Below, piece after piece: positions 8,821-16,451 of a stretch of DNA of 64,000 bases. The translations under genes and the position numbers were made by a program. This stretch comes from Psychromonas marina (lineage in GTDB: Bacteria > Pseudomonadota > Gammaproteobacteria > Enterobacterales > Psychromonadaceae), in contig NZ_BSPQ01000002.1 in the NCBI RefSeq assembly GCF_030161115.1, positions 1 to 64,000 on the forward strand. The letters run 5' to 3'. Within the stretch, counting starts at the first letter, position 1; every line of letters starts with the position of its first letter. The notes under the pieces were generated by a model. That model was not told where the DNA came from. It made no database searches and was given only the letters and a program-made list of their open reading frames with translations.

Positions 8821-8961
8821 ATGAGTGCATTAGAGTCGATTATTTGGCACACATTAGGTTATGCCGCGATGCCTGTTATATTTATAGGCGGGTTTGTAGG
8901 TGTTTTTGTTGTTGCAGCAGGCATTTTAAAAATGACAGGTAAAACCCCTGTCGAAGATTAG
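8821..8961 (+). CDS. 46-residue membrane protein, TIGR02808-like
   Basis: A short gene preceded by a good AAAAGGA site 7 nt before the ATG and followed closely by a strong terminator. The product has a short polar N-terminus, one hydrophobic helix spanning about residues 14-37 (AAMPVIFIGGF, then VGVFVVAAG) and the C-terminal TGKTPVED. This arrangement, with the AAMP and PVED motifs, matches from memory the very short TIGR02808 family of Vibrio and relatives, whose function is unknown. It is a monocistronic transcript by context. Real gene status is well supported by the ribosome-binding site, length, composition and terminator. Confidence 0.8.
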   Translation: MSALESIIWHTLGYAAMPVIFIGGFVGVFVVAAGILKMTGKTPVED

Positions 8962-8996
8962 CATAAAAATACTACTCTCTTGATAAAAAGGTTGCT

Positions 8997-9029
8997 AAGC
9001 TTTCTAATTGATTTTAGAAAGCTTTTTTT
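8997..9029 (+). terminator. Intrinsic terminator of the 46-residue gene
   Basis: A perfect 11-bp stem (AAGCTTTCTAA / TTAGAAAGCTT) with a 6-nt loop is followed by seven T residues, 35 nt after the stop. Confidence 0.9.
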
Positions 9030-9144
9030 ATCCCTATAGATAACACTCAACGCTTTTTTATTCTCTATTTTGAATAGATGTTAGGCGTTTTAATGTTAAT
9101 AATCTTAATTTAGTGAGCGGTTGATTAATGACTGGAGAGAATAA

Positions 9145-9612
9145 ATGCAGATATATATTATGCGTCATGGGCAAGCGGAAATGATGGCTAATTCTGATTC
9201 TGAGCGAGCACTCACACAGATTGGGCGTAGCGAGTCGGAACGTATGGCGAGCAGTTTAGCAGATCAAGAAGTTGTATTTGATGCGGTAATGGTTAGTCCT
9301 TACTTACGTGCTCAGCAAACGTGGGAGTCAGTTCGCCCATTTTTCCCTGAAACAGCCAATGTGCAAATTGTTAAATCGTTAACACCCAGTGGTAGTGCAA
9401 GAAAATCGGTAAATGAAATTTTAGCATTGCAAGCGATGGGTATTAAGTCGTTATTGATTGTTTCTCACCTCCCGCTTGTTGGTTATATTGTCGGTGAATT
9501 AGCACCCGCTGCAGGCGTTCCTGCTTTTGCTACTTCAGCAGTGGGGTACCTAGAATTAGATGAGAGTGGGTTTGGTGTATTGCATAGTTTGACGCGTGTT
9601 TCACAACTGTAA
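9145..9612 (+). CDS. sixA: SixA phosphohistidine phosphatase
   Basis: A 155-residue histidine phosphatase of the SixA branch. The catalytic RHG motif is at 7-9 (H8 is the phospho-accepting His), and the second active-site His is H108 in IVSHLPLVG. The short length without an inserted subdomain is typical of SixA. In E. coli SixA removes phosphate from histidine phosphotransfer proteins (ArcB Hpt, and NPr of the nitrogen PTS). A GGAGAG site precedes the ATG. It appears monocistronic, with no terminator I can recognise downstream. Confidence 0.92.
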   Translation: MQIYIMRHGQAEMMANSDSERALTQIGRSESERMASSLADQEVVFDAVMVSPYLRAQQTWESVRPFFPETANVQIVKSLTPSGSARKSVNEILALQAMGIKSLLIVSHLPLVGYIVGELAPAAGVPAFATSAVGYLELDESGFGVLHSLTRVSQL

Positions 9613-9931
9613 TTTATATCAATACAATTGAATTCTAAAGATAGCCGGTAGCTGTTCATTTGAAAAATTACCCGGTTATAAATATTAAATTAACTGCCGT
9701 TAGAAAATATGGTGATAGCCTCTGTGCATATCATCATACTTAACCTTATCTATTCTCCTCAATAATAAAATATTCTTAAATCGTCTCGCCTTGAAGCTTT
9801 GTATTAATTCCTTTGCTATAACAACATTAACTTTTGGTAATGTGTTGTCCATCTTCTGTCTAACGTCATATTGCTATCTTAGCATTACATCTCCAGAGAC
9901 ATTTTAGTGCTCTATCAGTAATGGGAATAAT
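9613..9931. other. 319-nt intergenic region after sixA
   Basis: AT-rich sequence between sixA and a small hypothetical gene. I see no convincing ORF, hairpin or promoter in it. Confidence 0.5.
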
Positions 9932-10165
9932 ATGAAATATAAAAAATGGGGAGCAAGTATCATTTCCGATCTTGTTACCTTTATTCGCTTAATCACTTTT
10001 AGCGTGATGGGACTAATGACATTTGTTTTTATTAGCTCTGTTTCTTTATCGTTAATGGTGGCTGTATTGTTTATTAGTTTACTCAATAAAATTAAGGTCG
10101 CTATAAACAGACCACAAAAAAAACAGCAACCTAAGTTGTTAACGCTAGATGAGGATAAAACCTAA
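9932..10165 (+). CDS. Small membrane protein of unknown function (77 aa)
   Basis: I do not recognise the family. The predicted protein has a basic N-terminus (MKYKKWG), a long hydrophobic region at about residues 17-52 that could form one or two helices, and a charged C-terminal tail rich in Lys and Gln. A GGGA element lies a few nt before the ATG. It stands alone between sixA and a GNAT gene. Composition fits a true small membrane protein better than a chance ORF, but nothing else supports it. Confidence 0.5.
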   Translation: MKYKKWGASIISDLVTFIRLITFSVMGLMTFVFISSVSLSLMVAVLFISLLNKIKVAINRPQKKQQPKLLTLDEDKT

Positions 10166-10393
10166 GGCACCGATGAATCGTTCCCATCATTTCGTGGGAA
10201 TTTATACCTCACTTGCCTGCTATTTCTTAATTTACAACGCATCATTTCTTCCCAACGTCATATTCCGAAATAGGCTCGCACTATGATTCATATCAACTTG
10301 TAAATTTCATGTTTTTATTGAATTCGTTAGTTATCTATATAAAGTAACTGATTTGAATGACTAATTTATTCTGTATTGTAAGTAGGGATTTTT

Positions 10394-10888
10394 ATGAGTG
10401 TGACGATATTTTATTTAGAAATGAGTTCACCTGAGCAACTAAATGAGAAAAAAGATGCCTTAGGATTACAGATTGTTGAAGCTGAGATTGATGAATTTAG
10501 ACTCAATAAATTTCTTTATCAATTGATCGGCGAGCAATGGCAGTGGCACGATAAATTGTTACTTTCAGATGAACACTGGCAGCAATACGTGAGTTCACCG
10601 AATCTGCGTACGTGGGTTGCTTATTACCAAGGTACCATTGCAGGTTATTTTGAATTAAAAAGTGATGATAATGGCAATACAGAGGTCGTTTATTTTGGCT
10701 TAGCACCTCACTTTATTGGCAAAGGTTTTGGTGGTTACATGTTATCTCAAGCAATTAAAAACGCCTGGGCAATACCCAATACCAAACGAGTGTGGGTGCA
10801 TACTTGTTCCTTAGATCATCAATCAGCACTGCTTAACTACCAAGCGCGTGGTTTCAAGCTTTATAAAACTGAGTTGGAAAGTGTCTAA
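10394..10888 (+). CDS. GNAT-family N-acetyltransferase
   Basis: A 164-residue GNAT protein. The fold signature is visible: a beta-strand pair around TWVAYYQGTIAGYFEL (about 74-89), motif A with the acetyl-CoA pyrophosphate loop at GLAPHFIGKGFGGYML (about 102-117), and the C-terminal strand and helix ending HQSALLNYQARGFKLYKTE, where Tyr in LLNYQARGF is the usual general-acid position. The substrate cannot be deduced. It starts 228 nt after the previous gene and ends 49 nt before the next, with which it could be co-transcribed. Confidence 0.85.
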   Translation: MSVTIFYLEMSSPEQLNEKKDALGLQIVEAEIDEFRLNKFLYQLIGEQWQWHDKLLLSDEHWQQYVSSPNLRTWVAYYQGTIAGYFELKSDDNGNTEVVYFGLAPHFIGKGFGGYMLSQAIKNAWAIPNTKRVWVHTCSLDHQSALLNYQARGFKLYKTELESV

Positions 10889-10937
10889 TTTTAATGGTCA
10901 CTTACGAAACATGTAGTCGCTTAAATAGGGTATGTAA

Positions 10938-11510
10938 ATGGATTTTATATTACAAATTTGGGGCGGTGGTTTTTACCTGATTAACAAAGTACTATTTTCC
11001 GTCGCGGAGGCTAAACCTGCCGAGATTAAAAGAAGCATTAAAATTAAAGCGTGGATTATCTATATTTTAGGGGTGCCAGCTTGGGTCGCTATTTTAATTG
11101 GTCATCAGAACTGGATTGCAGCCTCGATTGAAGCGGGCGCAATTCCTGCCATGTTGCTAGGCTTGTATAATACCTATTACGATAATAAAAAGCATAATAG
11201 GTGGTTTAATCGCCTTGTTGCTTGCAGTACATACGGTTCACTTGCTTTTGGACTTATTTATAGCATGGTCACTCATGGCGGCATTGTTTCTGTTTCTCAG
11301 CTGCTAGAGATTGGCGTGATGATGGGGTTTCTGTTGGGCAGTTATGCGCTTGCAAAAAATAATCCTGTGGGTTGGCTATTCTTTATGTTGATGAACCTGA
11401 GCATGGCTGCGTTGATGTTATTGCAAGATAAACCTATCTTGATGGCGCAACAATTAGTTTCATTGTGCTTTGTTATTTATGCGTTGATACAGTCTCGTCG
11501 TACTCGCTAA
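10938..11510 (+). CDS. Polytopic membrane protein, PnuC-like
   Basis: A 190-residue integral membrane protein with about six to seven hydrophobic segments (roughly 38-55, 60-78, 93-110, 117-135, 140-158, 160-180). The final part, NNPVGWLFFMLMNLSMAAL followed by KPILMAQQLVSLCFVIYAL, resembles the last two helices of PnuC nicotinamide riboside transporters and their paralogues, where Trp and Gln/Asn residues line the substrate site. The match is by pattern only, so the substrate is unknown. It may be co-transcribed with the GNAT gene upstream and the MmcQ/YjbR gene 39 nt downstream. Confidence 0.55.
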   Translation: MDFILQIWGGGFYLINKVLFSVAEAKPAEIKRSIKIKAWIIYILGVPAWVAILIGHQNWIAASIEAGAIPAMLLGLYNTYYDNKKHNRWFNRLVACSTYGSLAFGLIYSMVTHGGIVSVSQLLEIGVMMGFLLGSYALAKNNPVGWLFFMLMNLSMAALMLLQDKPILMAQQLVSLCFVIYALIQSRRTR

Positions 11511-11549
11511 ACTAATTAAGTTGAGTATCCAGCGCTATAGGGAGATAAA

Positions 11550-11918
11550 ATGAATGATCAACAATTTAATCAATTTTGTGGCGCGTTACCCGCAACAACT
11601 TATGTGAAACAGTGGGGTGGTGCGGATGTTTGGAAGGTCGGCGGCAAAGTATTTGCTGTGGGTGGTTGGGGGCCAGATAAGCTGCCTGCGTTTACCTTCA
11701 AAACATCACCCAATAATTTCGAATTCTTAAAGGCTTCAGAGGGCTATCGACCGGCTCCCTATTTTGCAAGTCGAGGTATGAAGTGGATTCAGCATATTGT
11801 GGAAGATGACTCCCTTGATGAGGCGTTACGCTATTACCTAACAGAATCTCACCGTTTAGTTTCACTTGGGTTAACAAAGGTAAAACAAAAGCAATTAGGA
11901 CTTAATCAGCCTGAATGA
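11550..11918 (+). CDS. MmcQ/YjbR family protein
   Basis: A 122-residue protein of the MmcQ/YjbR (DUF419) family, which has a CyaY-like fold and is often annotated as DNA-binding without much proof. Diagnostic positions are the N-terminal LPATTYVKQWG, the VGGKVFAVGGW turn, FKTSP, and the RPAPYFASRGMKWIQ region with the conserved Pro-Tyr and Lys-Trp. Length is normal. A GGGAGA site precedes the ATG. It ends at a shared bidirectional hairpin facing the carboxypeptidase gene. Confidence 0.88.
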   Translation: MNDQQFNQFCGALPATTYVKQWGGADVWKVGGKVFAVGGWGPDKLPAFTFKTSPNNFEFLKASEGYRPAPYFASRGMKWIQHIVEDDSLDEALRYYLTESHRLVSLGLTKVKQKQLGLNQPE

Positions 11919-11919
11919 T

Positions 11920-11947
11920 TAAGCCCTAATGTAGGGCTTAGTTTATT
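11920..11947. terminator. Bidirectional terminator between convergent genes
   Basis: A perfect 9-bp stem (TAAGCCCTA / TAGGGCTTA, loop ATG) lies between the MmcQ/YjbR stop and the carboxypeptidase stop; the plus strand continues GTTTATTT. Confidence 0.85.
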
Positions 11948-13073
11948 TATCTTTAGCTTCAATCACTGCATTCATTGCAATCAATGAGGATTCTCCAAAA
12001 TAGATACAACGCTCAGGTGACCAGCCCATAAAGGCATCAGGTAATTGCGCGTTATCTTTAAATGGCATCTCTAGGGTATTAGCTAAACAGTTGAATGTTT
12101 CACTTACCCAGTTGGTCGCGATGTTCAAGTTAGCTTGTTTAGGTAGATCTTTATCATAGCCAACACTGTCTTGAAAGTCGGGGCTGACCAACAGTAATGC
12201 ATCGATAAACTTTTGTTGTTTTTCTGCCAGTGCCTGCGTATAGCTTGGAATGCCTTCGCAACCCGCTAAGAAGATATAAGGCAGTGCTTCATCACCATGT
12301 ACATCGTAATAAAAATCAACACCTGTTTGCTTCATTTTCTCAACGACATAAAAAACTTCAGGGCTTTTATCTAATGAGGGTGTTTGCCATTCGCGGTTTA
12401 AGTTTGTGCCCGCAGCATTAGTGCGTAGGTGCCCACGCACACTGCCATCTGGATTCATATTCGGCACAATATAGAAATTGGCTTTATCTAATAAAGCTTT
12501 GGCGCTTGGACAATCGCTATCTAATAAATTATGCAGTAACCCATCAACCAACCATTCAGCCATCGTTTCGCCTGGATGCTGACGCGCGGTGATCCAAATA
12601 TTTTCTTTTTGTGGATCGCCATCACCGACTTTAACTAAGGTAAGGTCGCGGTTATCGAGTGTTAAACCAAGGTGTTCAAGTGTCACTAATGAGTGCTGTT
12701 GCACACTGGCGAGCAGATCTTGATGACGTTCGTAGCTATAAGGTGCGAAATAGGCAATTTGAATTTGATCGCATTCTAATTCGGCATGAATGGTTAAGCA
12801 GCCATCTTGATATTGTGTTGGCAATCTAAACCAGTGTTGACGATCATAACTCGCGACCGCTTGATAATTCTCCCAGCCTTCAGGGTAAGAAGATTGTCCG
12901 GCATTAATAATATTGAGTGTGTAAACATTGCCAACAATGCCATCGAGTTTAAAATTAAACCACTGAAAAAATTCATCACCGACATCAGGGCGAATCGCTA
13001 GCTGAATATTATTACTATCTTCTGTGTTGATGACTTCAATATTACCGCCATCAAAATTTGAACTTATGCGCAT
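11943..13073 (-). CDS. M14-type cytosolic carboxypeptidase (Nna1/AGBL-like)
   Basis: A 376-residue zinc metallocarboxypeptidase. A beta-sandwich N-terminal domain (about 1-125) precedes the M14 catalytic domain. Zinc ligands are H166 and E169 (ARQHPGETMAEW) and H259 (YYDVHGDE); the substrate-carboxylate region is NMNPDGSVRGHLRTNAAG, then NLNREW; the catalytic Glu is E335 in NTLEMPFKD. This arrangement, with no signal peptide, is that of the cytosolic carboxypeptidases related to eukaryotic Nna1 deglutamylases. The bacterial substrate is not known; Glu-rich peptides or tails are possible. Confidence 0.9.
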   Translation of the reverse strand: MRISSNFDGGNIEVINTEDSNNIQLAIRPDVGDEFFQWFNFKLDGIVGNVYTLNIINAGQSSYPEGWENYQAVASYDRQHWFRLPTQYQDGCLTIHAELECDQIQIAYFAPYSYERHQDLLASVQQHSLVTLEHLGLTLDNRDLTLVKVGDGDPQKENIWITARQHPGETMAEWLVDGLLHNLLDSDCPSAKALLDKANFYIVPNMNPDGSVRGHLRTNAAGTNLNREWQTPSLDKSPEVFYVVEKMKQTGVDFYYDVHGDEALPYIFLAGCEGIPSYTQALAEKQQKFIDALLLVSPDFQDSVGYDKDLPKQANLNIATNWVSETFNCLANTLEMPFKDNAQLPDAFMGWSPERCIYFGESSLIAMNAVIEAKDK

Positions 13074-13459
13074 TGTTACATCCTCTCTTTATATATCGGC
13101 TGCTAGATATGATTATTGTTATTGCTCAGCTAGCCTATGCTTAATGATAGGCATTAACAATACAGCCGTTCAATAACTTACTGTTTATGAATAAAAATTA
13201 GTCATGTTAATACGCTTAGAAAGTACTGTGACCGGGTGAAATGTCAGCGCAGATTGGTTTCTTTGCGTATTGTTTTTTTAGCTATGTTAGGCTTTATCGT
13301 ATCCTTGATGCAACTAATCCTAGCTTAGTTGAGCGTTTTAACTACGATTAACCTTTAGCATCAGTAACTGTATCTTTGAATCTCACAAATATTATCTGTA
13401 TATTCCTTAAATTCACTATTAAATATTTTAATAATCAATTGCATAAGAGAGAGTTCTGA
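13074..13459. other. 386-nt divergent intergenic region (carboxypeptidase / ribA)
   Basis: This region must hold divergent promoters. The only structure I see is a 6-bp inverted repeat at 13133-13152 (GCCTAT / ATAGGC). I see no recognisable FMN-riboswitch core before ribA and no additional ORF. Confidence 0.5.
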
Positions 13460-14059
13460 ATGGTTGAAGTAAAAACTAAGATTACACTTAAAGTTGGAGC
13501 AAAAAGTAAAGTTCCGGCAGAGATTGCTTCATTCACTAATTTATCGTCAGAAAAAGAACACATTGCTATTATCTTTAATAATGCCGATCAAAAGCAGCCA
13601 TCGCCACTAGTGCGTATCCATTCTGAATGTTTAACGGGTGATGTTTTTCACTCTTCTCGATGTGATTGTGGCGAGCAGCTTGATGAAGCGATCAATCTGA
13701 TGGCTAAAGAAGGGGGGGTGATTCTATACCTGCGTCAAGAAGGGCGTGGCATTGGGTTATATAACAAAATTGAAGCTTATAAGCTGCAATCTGAAGGTTT
13801 GAGTACTTACCAAGCCAATAATCAATTAGGCTTTGCGGATGACCTGAGAGAATATGAGGAAGCAGGGCAAATGCTTAGCGCATTAAATATACATCGTTTG
13901 AAACTGTTCACCAATAACCCTCTGAAAGTGAAAGCGTTACAGGAATGCGGTATAGAAATTGAAAAAGTGATCAGCACATCGACTCATCTTAAAGAGGACA
14001 ATGATTCCTACCTTAAAGCAAAAGCAAAAGATGCAGGTCATGATCTGAAGTTTAGTTAA
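13460..14059 (+). CDS. ribA: GTP cyclohydrolase II
   Basis: A 199-residue RibA that converts GTP to 2,5-diamino-6-ribosylamino-4(3H)-pyrimidinone 5'-phosphate, the first step of riboflavin synthesis. Zinc-binding cysteines are C57, C68 and C70 ([19 protein letters not shown]). The catalytic segment [14 protein letters not shown] (91-104) and the [13 protein letters not shown] region are intact. It is the stand-alone form without a fused RibB domain. The start has GAGAGAG upstream. It is monocistronic, away from other rib genes. Confidence 0.96.
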   Translation: MVEVKTKITLKVGAKSKVPAEIASFTNLSSEKEHIAIIFNNADQKQPSPLVRIHSECLTGDVFHSSRCDCGEQLDEAINLMAKEGGVILYLRQEGRGIGLYNKIEAYKLQSEGLSTYQANNQLGFADDLREYEEAGQMLSALNIHRLKLFTNNPLKVKALQECGIEIEKVISTSTHLKEDNDSYLKAKAKDAGHDLKFS

Positions 14060-14213
14060 TTTTATTGTGCATCATAATGTGCCGCGCTTGCAGCATTTTT
14101 ATGACTGCTCATTTTAGAGCTAGCGGTTGTGCGCATTTGGAAAGGAATATATTGGTTAGGAAATAACCTCGTATTGTATTGAGCGGCACCATCACGAGGT
14201 TACTTTATAAGGT

Positions 14214-15611
14214 TTAAATATGAATTTTTTCAGCGTATTTAACGATATGTACCGGTTTATGCAGCTGATCTCTAATGACTTTTTTAAACTCGGCTTGTAC
14301 GCTAGCTTCTCCATGCACTAAATAAAGTTTACCAAGTTGTTCAAACTCGTTGATCCAAGCTAATAGATCACTTTGCCCTGCATGTGCGGAAAATCCGTTG
14401 AGCATATGTATTTTGGCATTCACATTAATCGTTTCATGATATAGCTGAATAGACTCAGCGCCGTCGACTAACTGCCGTCCTAAAGTGCCTTGTACTTGAT
14501 AACCAATAAAGATAACCGCATTGTTTTTATCCCATAAACGGTGTTTAAAATGGTGCAGAATACGTCCGCCTGTACACATGCCACTTCCGGCGATAATAAT
14601 ACAACCGCTCTCCTGTTCATTAATGCGCATCGAGTCTTTCTCTTTCAGGGCATATTGCAGATAAGCGAATTCAAATACTGATCCATCTCGTTGTAGCTGT
14701 TTATTTGCGTTACTGTTTAGCTCAAGCGGGTAGTTGTTATAGATTTGCGTCGCACGGATCGCCATTGGCGAGTCGAGAAAGACTTTACAAGCAGGTAATT
14801 CATTATCGTAATACATCTGCTTAAGCAGTAGTAATATCTCCTGTGTACGCTCAATAGCAAAGGATGGAATCAATACGTTACCTTGGTTTGTTAAGGTATC
14901 GATAATAAGCTGTTTACACTCATCGATCGTCTCTTGTAGAGGTCGATGATCACGATCTCCATAGGTTGATTCAATATACAGTGCGTCTGCTTTTTTAATA
15001 AAAGCGGGGGCTGGCATGATCATATCGCTACGACCACCAAGGTCTCCACTAAACACCACCGTTTTAGTAGCTCCTTGTTCTGTAAACGTTAACTGAATGG
15101 TTGCTGAGCCAAGAATATGTCCCGCATTACGAAAGGTAACCTCAACGGTTGGTGTTAGCTGAATGGGTTTATTGTAGCTTGCGTATTGAATGATCAGATC
15201 AAACACAGCTTGCGCATCATCAGTGCTATAAATCGGCAGGGCAACATGTTTTTCATTGCCTGAACGGCGTGCTTTTTTCAGTGCGCTTTTGTAATCTTCT
15301 TCGGCAATTTTAGCGCTATCAAATAAAATTACCTCTGCTAAATCCATGGTGGAGCGTAGCGCGACAACTTTACCATTAAAGCCCTCTTTAACCAGTTTGG
15401 GCAGGCGTCCGATATGGTCTAAATGGGCATGGGTCAATAAAACAATATCAACATCTTTGGGATTAAAAGCAAACGGGTCAGCAGTGAGATGCTCATTTTT
15501 ACCTTGAAAGTAGCCACAATCGACCAATATATTAGGTCCATTGTTAAGTTGTAAAAAATGGCAGGATCCAGTGACCGTCTCTGTGGCACCAAATGATTGA
15601 ATAAAAGCCAT
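14214..15611 (-). CDS. Beta-CASP metallo-beta-lactamase-fold RNase-like protein
   Basis: A 465-residue MBL-fold protein with a beta-CASP insertion, related to YSH1/CPSF-73-like nucleases. Motif 2 is THAHLDH (60-66); the other metal ligands are in NAGHILGSA, FSGDLGG and the C-terminal SAHAGQ. The beta-CASP segment contains IIAGSGMCTGGRI, diagnostic of this RNA-processing group. A TTG two codons upstream opens the frame, but the ATG at 15611 is preceded by GAGGGGG at the right distance and gives the natural MAFIQSFGA start. It is divergent from satD across a repeat array. An RNA substrate is inferred from the family. Confidence 0.87.
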   Translation of the reverse strand: MAFIQSFGATETVTGSCHFLQLNNGPNILVDCGYFQGKNEHLTADPFAFNPKDVDIVLLTHAHLDHIGRLPKLVKEGFNGKVVALRSTMDLAEVILFDSAKIAEEDYKSALKKARRSGNEKHVALPIYSTDDAQAVFDLIIQYASYNKPIQLTPTVEVTFRNAGHILGSATIQLTFTEQGATKTVVFSGDLGGRSDMIMPAPAFIKKADALYIESTYGDRDHRPLQETIDECKQLIIDTLTNQGNVLIPSFAIERTQEILLLLKQMYYDNELPACKVFLDSPMAIRATQIYNNYPLELNSNANKQLQRDGSVFEFAYLQYALKEKDSMRINEQESGCIIIAGSGMCTGGRILHHFKHRLWDKNNAVIFIGYQVQGTLGRQLVDGAESIQLYHETINVNAKIHMLNGFSAHAGQSDLLAWINEFEQLGKLYLVHGEASVQAEFKKVIRDQLHKPVHIVKYAEKIHI

Positions 15612-15693
15612 AAGCAACCCCCTCGTGATGTTAATTTAACTATAGCACTGTATAGGTGGGGAAGTATTAGCATCGAGTGTTGGTTAAGTTTTA

Positions 15694-15773
15694 TTTAGCC
15701 ATTTATAGCTAAACTTTGTTTTTTAGCCATAAGTGGCTAAATTTGCTTTTTTAGCCTAAAACGGTTAAATTTG
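15694..15773. promoter_or_regulatory. Three tandem palindromic operator-like repeats, 28-bp period
   Basis: Three copies of an imperfect palindrome begin at 15694, 15722 and 15750, exactly 28 bp apart. The middle copy is the most symmetrical, TTTAGCCA-TAAG-TGGCTAAA, followed by TTTG; the others read TTTAGCCA..TAGCTAAAC and TTTAGCC..GGTTAAAT. The array lies between the divergent beta-CASP gene and satD and ends 28 nt before the satD start, so a bound protein would cover the satD promoter. SatD itself has a C-terminal helix-turn-helix-like segment and is the obvious candidate ligand (inference). Confidence 0.8.
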
Positions 15774-15800
15774 TGTATGAGTACAAAAAGGAGTTTTAGT

Positions 15801-16451
15801 GTGAAGCCTATCTATAATCTTATCGCAGTGATCAGTGGTGATATTGTCAACTCAACCAAATTAAGCTCTGCAGAGTTTGAACAATTACTCAAACGAATCA
15901 AAGATATTCAGAAATGGATTACTAGCGAGAATTCATCAAATGCACATAGTATTGAGCGTGGTGATGAATTTCAGTCCGTAATACATGATATTGAAAGTGC
16001 TCTGAAATACACCATTATTTATAGGATTGGCATAAAATCCCTTGGTAAAGAGTTTGATAGCCGCATTAGTTTTGCGATTGCATCTAATGCCGATTTACGT
16101 GAATCGGTCTCTGAATCGATGGGGGAAGCATTCATCCTTTCTGGGCGTGGGCTAAAAGCGTTAAAAAGTGAAAGGTTGGCCTTTAACTCAGACCACCTCG
16201 AGCTCAATGAGCAGTTTGCGTTACTGTTTAAATACCTCGATAGACAGCTAACTGAATTGACCTCGCGCCAATGCGAAGTGATGCTTCCGATGTTGAAAGC
16301 CAATCAAAATTTACCGATTGGCGAGCTAGCAGAAAAGCTTGATGTTGCTATTGCCACTGTCAGTAAGTCACTTAAAGCATCCGGTTGGTCACTAATCAGT
16401 GAGCTTAATAGTCACTTTATAAACCAAGTAGCGGGGCTAAAATATGTTTGA
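15801..16451 (+). CDS. satD: SatD-family protein, cyclase-like N-terminus plus C-terminal HTH
   Basis: I assign this to the SatD family (PF16264) from the start ..IAVISGDIVNSTKLS. The frame opens at a TTG at 15771, but the GTG at 15801 follows AAGGAG with ideal spacing and gives a 216-residue protein starting VKPIYNLIAV. Residues 1-130 follow the layout of a class III nucleotide-cyclase domain: SGDIVNST (D14), then ERGDEFQ (D55), the strand RISFAIA (88-94), and ESMGEAFILSGRGLKAL (105-121). Two acidic residues about 41 apart would match the metal sites. Residues 154-196 (TSRQCEVMLPML through AIATVSKSLKASGW) look like a winged helix-turn-helix. The cyclase reading is my inference. It overlaps the DUF3307 gene by 8 nt and probably autoregulates through the repeats upstream. 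Confidence 0.8.
   Translation: MKPIYNLIAVISGDIVNSTKLSSAEFEQLLKRIKDIQKWITSENSSNAHSIERGDEFQSVIHDIESALKYTIIYRIGIKSLGKEFDSRISFAIASNADLRESVSESMGEAFILSGRGLKALKSERLAFNSDHLELNEQFALLFKYLDRQLTELTSRQCEVMLPMLKANQNLPIGELAEKLDVAIATVSKSLKASGWSLISELNSHFINQVAGLKYV

Noticed and set aside
9904-10086. 60-residue minus-strand frame opposite the small membrane gene
   Set aside because: No ribosome-binding site and a low-complexity sequence; the plus-strand frame has the better composition.
13074-13459. FMN riboswitch before ribA
   Set aside because: I searched by eye for the conserved RFN-element cores and found none; stand-alone ribA in this group usually lacks one.
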